A DNA stretch of 6,059 nt from Betaproteobacteria bacterium. GTDB taxonomy: Bacteria > Pseudomonadota > Gammaproteobacteria > Burkholderiales > SG8-39. Of the stretch, positions 1-5,420 are shown piece after piece. The position numbers and the translations under genes are program-made. The stretch covers positions 1 to 6,059 of the forward strand of contig SCUH01000232.1 of assembly GCA_004298295.1 (NCBI GenBank). Direction: 5' to 3'. Numbering within the stretch: the first letter of the stretch is position 1; each line of letters opens with the position of its first letter. Below the pieces are notes generated by a model. It was not told the origin of the DNA and made no database searches. It saw only the letters and a list, made by a program, of their open reading frames with translations.

Positions 1-10
1 GCTTGCAGTC

Positions 11-577
11 ATGGCAAAAGTATCCGCAGTCGAGATCCGCGTCGGCAATCTGATCGAGTGGGACAAGCGCGTGTGGCGCGTGCTGAAGTGCTACCACGTG
101 CACGTCGGCGGCCGCGGCGGCGCGTTCATGCAGGTGGAGATGAAGGACATCGAGGCCGGCACCAAGACCAACCAGCGCTTCCGCACCGAGGACAAGGTGG
201 AGCGCGCCTACGTCGACGCGCGCGAGATGCAGTACCTCTATCAGGAGAGCGACAGCTACGTCTTCATGGATCATCAGAATTACGAGCAGCTGTCGTTGTC
301 GGCCGAATTCCTCGAAGGCCAGACCGGTTTCCTGCTGCCGAACACCGACGTGCAGGTGAACTTCTACAACGGCCGCGCGATCGGCCTCGAACTGCCGCCC
401 TCCGTGGTGCTCACGGTCACCGACACCGAGCCCGGCATCAGGAACGCGACCGCCACCAACATGTTCAAGGCGGCGACCACCGATACCGGCCTGGTGGTGC
501 AGGTGCCGCCGTTCATCAACCAGGGCGAGCGCATCAAGGTGAGCACCAACGACGGCAGCTACATGGAGCGCGCCTAA
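11..577 (+). CDS. efp: Elongation factor P with arginine at the loop tip
   Basis: A 188-residue protein, full length for EF-P, the cytoplasmic tRNA-shaped factor that binds between the P and E sites and promotes peptide bonds at consecutive prolines. The three expected domains are visible: a KOW-like N-domain (about 1-64) and two OB domains (about 65-128 and 129-188). The family signature is clear in the C-terminal half (TEPGIRNATATN, VQVPPFINQGERIKV, and a Tyr-Met-Glu-Arg-Ala end). The domain I loop reads HVGGRGGAF, so Arg35 (bases 113-115, CGC) sits where E. coli has the modified Lys34 in PGKGQAF. The surrounding residues resemble lysine-type EF-Ps of alphaproteobacteria more than the SGRN context of EarP-modified EF-Ps. 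The ATG at 11 gives the usual family N-terminus. Only ten bases lie upstream, with no clear ribosome binding site or promoter, and the upstream frame is open to the edge. The gene converges on nagZ. Confidence 0.96.
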   Translation: MAKVSAVEIRVGNLIEWDKRVWRVLKCYHVHVGGRGGAFMQVEMKDIEAGTKTNQRFRTEDKVERAYVDAREMQYLYQESDSYVFMDHQNYEQLSLSAEFLEGQTGFLLPNTDVQVNFYNGRAIGLELPPSVVLTVTDTEPGIRNATATNMFKAATTDTGLVVQVPPFINQGERIKVSTNDGSYMERA

Positions 578-590
578 CGCCACGCGGCGC

Positions 591-1610
591 TCACGGCGGC
601 GGCAGCAGTCCCTGCAGCGCTTCGCGGTAGGCCACGCTCTTTCTGAAATCGCGCCCGCCCCTGCGCCGCATGCGCTCGGCGCGCGCGGCGAGCGCGAGCG
701 GCGTCGAGCCGAGCGACTCGAGCAACTGCCCCTGCCCTTCCGGGTCCTTGCATAGCAGCACCATGTCGCAGCCCGCGGCGAGCGCGGCGCGGGCGCGCTC
801 GGCAACCCCGCCCGCGATGCTCGCGCCCGCCATCGACAGGTCGTCGCTGAAGATCAGGCCGTCGAATCCCAGCCTGCCGCGCAGGACCTGCTGCAGCCAG
901 TAGGCGGAATACCCTGCGGGCTCCGGGTCGGCCTGCGTATAGATCACGTGCGCCGGCATCACGCCGCCCAGACCCGCGGCAATCGCCGGCCGGTAGGGCG
1001 CGACATCCTTGCGCAGGATCTCGGCGAGTGCGCGCTCGTCGCGCGGTAGGGCGACGTGCGAGTCGAGCGCGGCAAAGCCGTGCCCGGGGAAATGCTTGCC
1101 GACCGCCTGCATGGCGCCCGCGGCGAGGCCCTCGAGCAGTTCCACCGCGAGCGCGCCGACGGCAAGCGGATCGAAGTGCAGCGCGCGGTCCCCGATCACC
1201 GAGCTCGAGCCGTAGTCGAGGTCGAGCACCGGCGTAAAACTGAAATCGACCCCGTGCGCGCCGAGCTCGGCCGCGATCACGAAACCGATCGCGTGCGCGG
1301 CGCGACGCGCCGCGGCGCGATCGCGGTCCCACAGCACGCCGAGCGAGCGCATGGCGGGAATCGCGCTGAAGCCCTCGCGAAAACGCTGCACGCGCCCGCC
1401 TTCGTGGTCGGCGCAGATCAGCAGCTCGGGCGTGCGCAGGGCGCGGATCTCGGCGGTGAGCGCGGCCAGCTGGGCCGGGTCCCGGTAGTTGTGCGCGAAC
1501 AGGATCACGCCGCCTGCGGCCGGATGCAGCAGCCGCTTGCGGTCGTCGTCGGTCAGCGCGAGGCCGCTGGGGTCGAGCATCAGCGGGCCGAGCGGCAGGC
1601 GCTTTCTCAT
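591..1610 (-). CDS. nagZ: Beta-N-acetylhexosaminidase NagZ (GH3 family)
   Basis: A 339-residue cytoplasmic glycoside hydrolase of family 3, close to the usual NagZ length of about 340. The family removes N-acetylglucosamine from anhydromuropeptides during cell-wall recycling. In species with an inducible AmpC beta-lactamase, the product helps trigger induction; nothing here shows whether that applies. Visible motifs are ADHEGGRVQRFREGF (67-81), KHFPGHG (172-178) followed by the catalytic-loop DSH (183-185, His185 the expected acid/base), and FSDDLSMAGA (254-263), whose Asp pair contains the expected nucleophile. There is no signal peptide, as expected. The ATG at 1610 overlaps the acpS stop by four bases (ATGA) and has a GGGG Shine-Dalgarno-like run seven bases upstream. 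The open frame continues upstream to 1910, but that part lies antiparallel in another frame of acpS and has no family similarity. This is the last gene of the operon in the window. Confidence 0.96.
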   Translation of the reverse strand: MRKRLPLGPLMLDPSGLALTDDDRKRLLHPAAGGVILFAHNYRDPAQLAALTAEIRALRTPELLICADHEGGRVQRFREGFSAIPAMRSLGVLWDRDRAAARRAAHAIGFVIAAELGAHGVDFSFTPVLDLDYGSSSVIGDRALHFDPLAVGALAVELLEGLAAGAMQAVGKHFPGHGFAALDSHVALPRDERALAEILRKDVAPYRPAIAAGLGGVMPAHVIYTQADPEPAGYSAYWLQQVLRGRLGFDGLIFSDDLSMAGASIAGGVAERARAALAAGCDMVLLCKDPEGQGQLLESLGSTPLALAARAERMRRRGGRDFRKSVAYREALQGLLPPP

Positions 1611-2002
1611 TGCACCGCCCCGGGATCGGCTTCGAGGATCACGGTGGCACTCGCCATTTCGCGCTCGTCGCTGAGCGAGAGGTGGGCGCGGCGGATGCCG
1701 CGCGCTTCGAGCAGCTCGCGCAGCGCGGGCGAAAATTCGAGCACCGGCTTGCCCGAGCGCAGATTGTTCACCCAGACGCCGTGCCAGTTGGCCGGGGCGT
1801 GGATGCCGGTGCCCAGCGCCTTGCTGAAGGCCTCCTTGGCGGCGAAGCGCTTCGCCAGGTACGCCACCGGCTGCCGGTGGCGGCGAAAGCGCGCCAGCTC
1901 CGACTCGCACAGGATGCGGCGCGCAAAGCGTTCGCCGAAGCGCTCCAGCACGCGCTCGACGCGCCGGATCTCGATCAGGTCGGTGCCGACGCCGTAGATC
2001 AT
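1607..2002 (-). CDS. acpS: Holo-[acyl-carrier-protein] synthase
   Basis: A 131-residue phosphopantetheinyl transferase, slightly longer than the typical 120-126. It moves 4'-phosphopantetheine from CoA to the serine of apo-ACP, activating ACP for fatty acid synthesis in the cytoplasm. The two AcpS signatures are present: VGTDLIEI near the N-terminus with metal-binding Asp8, and KRFAAKEAFSKALGTG (51-66) with Glu57. The C-terminal HLSLSDE segment also fits, with Asp where many homologues have His. The ATG at 2002 overlaps the pdxJ stop by four bases (ATGA). The sequence just upstream is almost only G and C in alternating blocks and shows no Shine-Dalgarno, so initiation probably depends on ribosomes finishing pdxJ. 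The stop overlaps the nagZ start. Adjacency to pdxJ is a common proteobacterial arrangement. Confidence 0.96.
   Translation of the reverse strand: MIYGVGTDLIEIRRVERVLERFGERFARRILCESELARFRRHRQPVAYLAKRFAAKEAFSKALGTGIHAPANWHGVWVNNLRSGKPVLEFSPALRELLEARGIRRAHLSLSDEREMASATVILEADPGAVQ
1618..1621 (-). promoter_or_regulatory. Shine-Dalgarno-like run for nagZ
   Basis: A minus-strand GGGG near the 3' end of acpS lies seven bases before the nagZ ATG at 1610, where the start overlaps the acpS stop. It supports this start over the longer open frame that runs back to 1910. Confidence 0.45.
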
Positions 2003-2757
2003 CGCGCGGCGCGGTGCGCGGCCTCGACCATGAGGCGCTTCATCTCGCGCACCGCCTCGCGCATGCCGACGAACACGGCGCGGCTGACGATGGCGTGCCC
2101 GATGTGCAGCTCGCGCACCCCGGCGAGGCGCGCCACCGGCTGGACGTTGAAGTAATTGAGCGCGTGACCGGCGTTGAAGCGCATGCCGAGTGCGCGGATC
2201 TGCTCGCCCGCGCGCGCGATCTTGCCCAGTTCTGCGGCCACGGCCGCGCCTTCCGCGTCGCGCCCCTTGGCGTGAAAGGCGTGCGCGTACGGGCCGGTGT
2301 GCACTTCGCACACCGCGGCGCCGATGCGCCGCGCCGCCTCGACCTGCCGCGGCTCGGCGTCGATGAACACCGAGACCACGATGCCTGCGTCCGCCAGCTG
2401 CGCCACCTGCCCCCGCAGCCGCTGCTCCTGCGCCACGATGTCGAGGCCACCCTCGGTGGTGACCTCGAGGCGCCCCTCGGGCACCAGCATCGCCATCTCC
2501 GGGCGGACGCGGCGCGCGATGGCGACCATCTCGTCGGTCGCCGCCATCTCCAGGTTGAGCTTGATCTGCGTCAGCTCGCGCAGGCGCCGCACGTCCTCGT
2601 CCTGGATGTGGCGGCGGTCCTCGCGCAGGTGCACCGTGATGCCGTCGGCGCCGCCGAGCTGCGCCTCGACCGCGGCCCACACGGGATCGGGCTCGTAGGT
2701 GCGCCGCGCCTGCCTGACGCTGGCAACGTGGTCGACGTTCACACCCAGTTCGATCAT
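1999..2757 (-). CDS. pdxJ: Pyridoxine 5'-phosphate synthase
   Basis: A 252-residue TIM-barrel enzyme, slightly longer than the E. coli protein. It condenses 1-deoxyxylulose 5-phosphate with 3-amino-2-oxopropyl phosphate to make pyridoxine 5'-phosphate, the ring-closing step of the DXP-dependent vitamin B6 pathway in the cytoplasm. Conserved blocks are LGVNVDHVASVRQARRT (4-20), DGITVHLREDRRHI (38-51) with active-site His43 and His50, NLEMA with Glu70, TTEGGLD (100-106), HTGPYA (153-158), NAGHALNY with His198, and a closing IGHAIVSRAV segment. The usual NAGHGL reads NAGHAL. The ATG at 2757 overlaps the recO stop (ATGA). An AGGA lies three bases upstream and a GGAG eleven bases upstream, both imperfectly spaced. 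The open frame upstream to 3243 is a shadow of recO. Confidence 0.97.
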   Translation of the reverse strand: MIELGVNVDHVASVRQARRTYEPDPVWAAVEAQLGGADGITVHLREDRRHIQDEDVRRLRELTQIKLNLEMAATDEMVAIARRVRPEMAMLVPEGRLEVTTEGGLDIVAQEQRLRGQVAQLADAGIVVSVFIDAEPRQVEAARRIGAAVCEVHTGPYAHAFHAKGRDAEGAAVAAELGKIARAGEQIRALGMRFNAGHALNYFNVQPVARLAGVRELHIGHAIVSRAVFVGMREAVREMKRLMVEAAHRAAR

Positions 2758-3473
2758 AGGTCCTGCAGCTCCGCGAGCACGGCGCGCGTGTGCAGCACCT
2801 GCCCCCCCAGCCGGCGCGCGATCAGCTCGCGCAGCAGCTGGCGCGCCTCGTCGCGCGTCGCGCTGCTGCGGTAGTCGTCGCGCGCGATGTCGAGCAGCGT
2901 CTGGCCGCGCACCGAAAACTCGCCCGGGTCGGCGCCGTTCAGCGCCAGCGGCCCGCGGTCCGGGTCGTACGCGTAACGCCGTTGCGGCTCGATCGGCGCG
3001 CCATCGGCCGCATCGCGCTCCAGCAGCGGAGCATACCCGAGTTCGCCGAGCAGCCGCCGCTCGAAGCCGCGCAGCACCGCGGCGCGATCCTCGCTGGCAG
3101 CGAGCTGCGCCAGGCTGGCGGCATAGGCCGTGAACAAGTCCTCGTGCGGATCTTCCCGCGGCACCAGACGCAGCAGCAGCTCGTTCAGGTAGAAGCCGCA
3201 CATCACGCCGATGCCGCCGAGCGCCGCCTGGCCGCCGACCCACTCGGCGGCGAGCAGCGTGCCGAGCTCCGCGGAGCCGCTCCAGGACAAGCGCAGCGGA
3301 TGGAACGCGAGCAGCACGCCGCGCAGCGCCGAGCGCGGGCGGCGTGCGCCGCGCGCCAGCAGCCCGACACGCCCGTGGTGGCGCGTGAACAGCTCGACGA
3401 TGAGGCTGGTTTCCTTGTAGGGGTAGCTGTGCAGCACGTAGCCCGGCTCCTGCTGTGCGCGGCGCCGCGTCAC
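2754..3473 (-). CDS. recO: DNA repair protein RecO, GTG start
   Basis: A 239-residue RecO, near the E. coli length of 242. RecO works with RecR to load RecA onto SSB-coated single-stranded DNA and anneals complementary strands in the RecF pathway. The N-terminal OB-fold is recognisable from YVLHSYPYKETSLIVELFT (12-30), followed by HGRVGLLARGARRPRS and LRGVLLAFHPL. The C-terminal helical part carries GFYLNELLLRLV, FERRLLGELGYAP and GQTLLDIA, matching the family pattern. No zinc-binding cysteine cluster is present; only one Cys is seen. The frame stays open far upstream, but that portion is an Arg/Ala-rich shadow of era. The GTG at 3473 overlaps the era stop as GTGA, places the family N-terminus correctly, and has a GGGG five bases upstream. 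The nearest upstream in-frame codons are not starts, which makes this choice fairly firm. Confidence 0.94.
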   Translation of the reverse strand: MTRRRAQQEPGYVLHSYPYKETSLIVELFTRHHGRVGLLARGARRPRSALRGVLLAFHPLRLSWSGSAELGTLLAAEWVGGQAALGGIGVMCGFYLNELLLRLVPREDPHEDLFTAYAASLAQLAASEDRAAVLRGFERRLLGELGYAPLLERDAADGAPIEPQRRYAYDPDRGPLALNGADPGEFSVRGQTLLDIARDDYRSSATRDEARQLLRELIARRLGGQVLHTRAVLAELQDL

Positions 3474-4354
3474 GCGTACCCCAGCTGCCGCAGCCGGCGC
3501 GCGTCGCGCGTCCAGTCCTGCTTCACCTTGACCCAGACCCCGAGATAGACCGGACCGCCGAACAAGGCCTCGAGGTCGCGCCGCGCGGCGCTCGAGATGC
3601 GCTTCAGGTTCGCGCCCCCGGCGCCGATCACGATCGCCTTCTGGCTGTCGCGCTCGACCCAGATCGTGGCTTCGATGCGCCGCAGCCGGGGTTCCTCCTT
3701 GAAGCTGTCGATCACGACTTCGCAGCGGTACGGCAGCTCCTGGCCCAGCAGCCGGAACAGCTTTTCGCGCAGCCGCTCGGCAGCGAAGAAGCGCTCGTCG
3801 CGGTCGGTGAGCTGGTCGGCGGGATACGCGGCCGGGGCTTCGGGCAGACAATCGCGCACCACGCGCAGCAGCTCGGGAAGGTTGCGCCCGGTGCGCGCGG
3901 ACACCGGCACGATGGCGGCGAAATCGCGTTCCTGCTGCAGCTGCGCGACGAAAGGCAGCAGTTCCGGCTGCTGCTTCGTCAGGTCGATCTTGTTCACCAC
4001 GGCGATCACGCGCTGCGCCGGCGGGATGCGCGCCAGCACGGCGCGATCGGCGGCGCCCAAGCGCAGCGCCTCGACCACGAACAGGGTCACGTCGGCGTCG
4101 CGCGCACCCTCGCTCGCGGCGCGGTTCAGCGCGCGGTTGAGCGCGCTCGCGTGTCGCGTCTGGTAGCCCGGCAGGTCGACGAACAGGTACTGGCACTCGC
4201 CGGTGGTGAGGATCCCGGTGAGCCGGTGGCGCGTGGTCTGCGCCTTCGCAGACACGATGGCGAGCTTCTGCCCGACCAGGCGGTTGAGCAGGCTCGACTT
4301 GCCGGTGTTGGGTCGCCCGGCGAGCGCCACCGTGCCGCAGCGGAACGCGCTCAT
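3470..4354 (-). CDS. era: GTPase Era
   Basis: A 294-residue GTPase (E. coli Era has 301) with an N-terminal Ras-like G domain and a C-terminal KH domain. Era binds the 3' end of 16S rRNA and acts in 30S subunit maturation, at the ribosome and partly at the inner membrane. The G motifs are G1 GRPNTGKS (13-20; GRPNVGKS is usual), a G2/switch region KAQTTRHR (37-44), G3 DLPG (60-63; DTPG is usual), G4 NKID (121-124) and G5 SAR (152-154). The linker segment AAERLREKLFRLLGQELPY is typical. The KH domain carries IGAGGANLKRI and ends in LGVWVKVKQDW and a final LGYA. The ATG at 4354 overlaps the rnc stop (ATGA). Only a GGG directly abutting the ATG is seen, so this start too may rely on coupling. Placement beside rnc is the classic rnc-era-recO order. 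Confidence 0.97.
   Translation of the reverse strand: MSAFRCGTVALAGRPNTGKSSLLNRLVGQKLAIVSAKAQTTRHRLTGILTTGECQYLFVDLPGYQTRHASALNRALNRAASEGARDADVTLFVVEALRLGAADRAVLARIPPAQRVIAVVNKIDLTKQQPELLPFVAQLQQERDFAAIVPVSARTGRNLPELLRVVRDCLPEAPAAYPADQLTDRDERFFAAERLREKLFRLLGQELPYRCEVVIDSFKEEPRLRRIEATIWVERDSQKAIVIGAGGANLKRISSAARRDLEALFGGPVYLGVWVKVKQDWTRDARRLRQLGYA
3479..3482 (-). promoter_or_regulatory. Shine-Dalgarno-like run for the recO GTG start
   Basis: A minus-strand GGGG inside the last codons of era sits five bases before the GTG at 3473. It supports choosing that GTG as the recO start, since no ATG in frame gives a sensible RecO N-terminus. Confidence 0.5.
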
Positions 4355-5022
4355 CCCGGGAGCTGCTTCAGCATGTTCTGCGCCGCCTGCTTCTCCGCGG
4401 CCTGGCGCGACTTGCCGGTGCCGCTCGCGGTGAGCCCGAAGGCCTCGACGAAGCACTCGATCTCGAATTCCTGGCGCTGCTTGGGACCGCGCGTCGACAG
4501 CAGCCGGTAGCGCGGCAACGGCTTGCCGCACCCCTGCAGGAACTCCTGCAGCCGCGTCTTCGGATCCTTGCGCAGCGATTCGGCGCCGGCGCCCGCCAGG
4601 ATGTCGCCGAAGGTCTTCGCGATCACGGCCTTGGCCGCGCCGAAACCGCCGTCGAGGAACACGGCGCCGTAGACGGCCTCGATCGCATCGGCGAGCACCG
4701 AGGGGCTCTCCGCCACGCCGCCGCTCGCGGCGCCGGCGCCCAGGCGCAGGAATGCGGACAAGCCGGCCAGCCGCGCCACCTCGGCCAGCGTGGCCTCGCG
4801 CACCAGGTGCGCGCGCAGGCGGGTCAGGTCGCCTTCCGGCAGCTGCGGAAAGCGCGCGTAGAGTTCCTCGGCGATGACGCAGCCGAGCACGCCGTCGCCG
4901 AGGAACTCCAGGCGCTCGTTGTGCGGCGTGCCGTAGCTGCGGTGGGTCAGCGCCTGTTCGAGCAGCGCAGCGCTGGCAAAGCGGTGGCCGAGGCGCCGTT
5001 CCAGGACCGGGAAGCGGGACAA
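4351..5022 (-). CDS. rnc: Ribonuclease III, probable TTG start
   Basis: With the chosen start this is 223 residues, against 226 in E. coli. RNase III cleaves double-stranded RNA, including the 30S rRNA precursor, as a homodimer. The catalytic domain shows ALTHRS (24-29) and NERLEFLGD (35-43, with metal ligands Glu39 and Asp43), then LADAIEA with Asp112 and Glu115. The dsRNA-binding domain (about 153-223) starts at DPKTRLQEFLQG and ends in SRQAAEKQAAQNMLKQL. The loop before LADAIEA is odd: SGG-V-AES-PSV replaces the usual basic pair and is one residue longer. In frame, the only start candidates are ATG 5121, TTG 5022 and CTG 5004. The ATG would overlap the upstream gene by 92 bases and add a residue string unlike any RNase III. 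TTG leaves 7 bases after the upstream stop and gives the E. coli-like N-terminal length, though no well-spaced Shine-Dalgarno precedes it. The gene is certain; the start is less so. Confidence 0.93.
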   Translation of the reverse strand: MSRFPVLERRLGHRFASAALLEQALTHRSYGTPHNERLEFLGDGVLGCVIAEELYARFPQLPEGDLTRLRAHLVREATLAEVARLAGLSAFLRLGAGAASGGVAESPSVLADAIEAVYGAVFLDGGFGAAKAVIAKTFGDILAGAGAESLRKDPKTRLQEFLQGCGKPLPRYRLLSTRGPKQRQEFEIECFVEAFGLTASGTGKSRQAAEKQAAQNMLKQLPG

Positions 5023-5029
5023 GACGCGG

Positions 5030-5395
5030 TCAGGGAGCTCTCTCGCTGCCCTTGGAGTCGGCCGCGAAATCGAGGTACAGCCCGGCGTTGCCGATGAGCG
5101 GGATCTCCTTGCGGTAGGCAAACGAGATCACCACCTCCGCGCCCTCCTTGGTGATCTCGAGATCGGAGCCCTTGACCGTGGTCACGTCATCGACCGCCGA
5201 CCTGAGGTCGAACGACTGCCGGATGTCGTTCACCGTGGACTTGCCTTCGTTGGCGACCTGCGTGATCAGCTTCTTGGCGTTGAAGAATTCCAGGTACGGC
5301 GGCACCACCTTCATGGCGAGCAGCGCCCCCACGATGAGCACGATCGCGCCGACGATCAGTCCGGTCAGCGTGAGTCCGAGTTGCTTCCTGCGCAT
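5030..5395 (-). CDS. DUF4845-type single-pass membrane protein
   Basis: A 121-residue protein of unknown function that I assign to the DUF4845 family from its size, its architecture and its position between lepB and rnc, where such proteins are known in beta- and gammaproteobacteria. A short basic N-terminus (MRRKQ) precedes one strongly hydrophobic segment (about 7-28), then VVPPYLEFFN. The rest (about 35-121) appears soluble: a helical stretch (AKKLITQVANEG, then SAVDDV) followed by likely beta strands (AEVVISFAYRKEIPL, AGLYLDFAADS). The orientation is probably N-in with the soluble part outside the membrane, by the positive-inside rule. The N-terminus resembles the leader and first helix of type IV pilin-like proteins (KQLG then LTLTG), but lacks Glu at the fifth position. 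The ATG at 5395 has a well-spaced GGGGAG upstream. It lies 25 bases after lepB and 7 before the proposed rnc start, so it is surely in the operon. Confidence 0.88.
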   Translation of the reverse strand: MRRKQLGLTLTGLIVGAIVLIVGALLAMKVVPPYLEFFNAKKLITQVANEGKSTVNDIRQSFDLRSAVDDVTTVKGSDLEITKEGAEVVISFAYRKEIPLIGNAGLYLDFAADSKGSERAP

Positions 5396-5403
5396 GTCCT
5401 GTT

Positions 5404-5409
5404 CTCCCC
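5404..5409 (-). promoter_or_regulatory. Shine-Dalgarno of the DUF4845-type gene
   Basis: The minus-strand sequence GGGGAG lies eight bases before the ATG at 5395, within the 25-base gap after lepB. It is the best-formed ribosome binding site in the window and supports that start. It suggests this gene can be translated without coupling to lepB, unlike the genes downstream of rnc. Confidence 0.7.
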
Positions 5410-5420
5410 GGCGATGAGGG

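Noticed and set aside
570..590. Possible bidirectional intrinsic terminator between efp and nagZ
   Set aside because: The stem has only five base pairs with an 11-base loop and no T-run on either side, too weak to call.
58..630. Plus-strand frame overlapping efp in another reading frame
   Set aside because: It is Arg-rich and low in complexity with no motif; EF-P in the other frame is full length and convincing.
1056..1997. Long plus-strand open frame of 313 codons antisense to nagZ and acpS
   Set aside because: The translation is rich in Arg, Ala, Gly and His without any recognisable motif. It lies opposite two certain genes, as expected of high-GC shadow frames.
2014..2874. Plus-strand open frame of 286 codons antisense to pdxJ
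   Set aside because: It is rich in His, Arg, Asp and Leu with no family resemblance, opposite an intact pdxJ with all catalytic residues.
2754..4196. RecO as a 480-residue fusion with a long N-terminal extension
   Set aside because: The extension is a shadow frame over era, Arg/Ala-rich, with no domain. The GTG at 3473 gives a normal-length RecO and overlaps the era stop.
3455..4510. Plus-strand open frame of 351 codons antisense to era and the rnc end
   Set aside because: It sits directly opposite era, whose five G motifs and KH domain leave no doubt about the true strand. Its composition is typical of GC-driven spurious frames.
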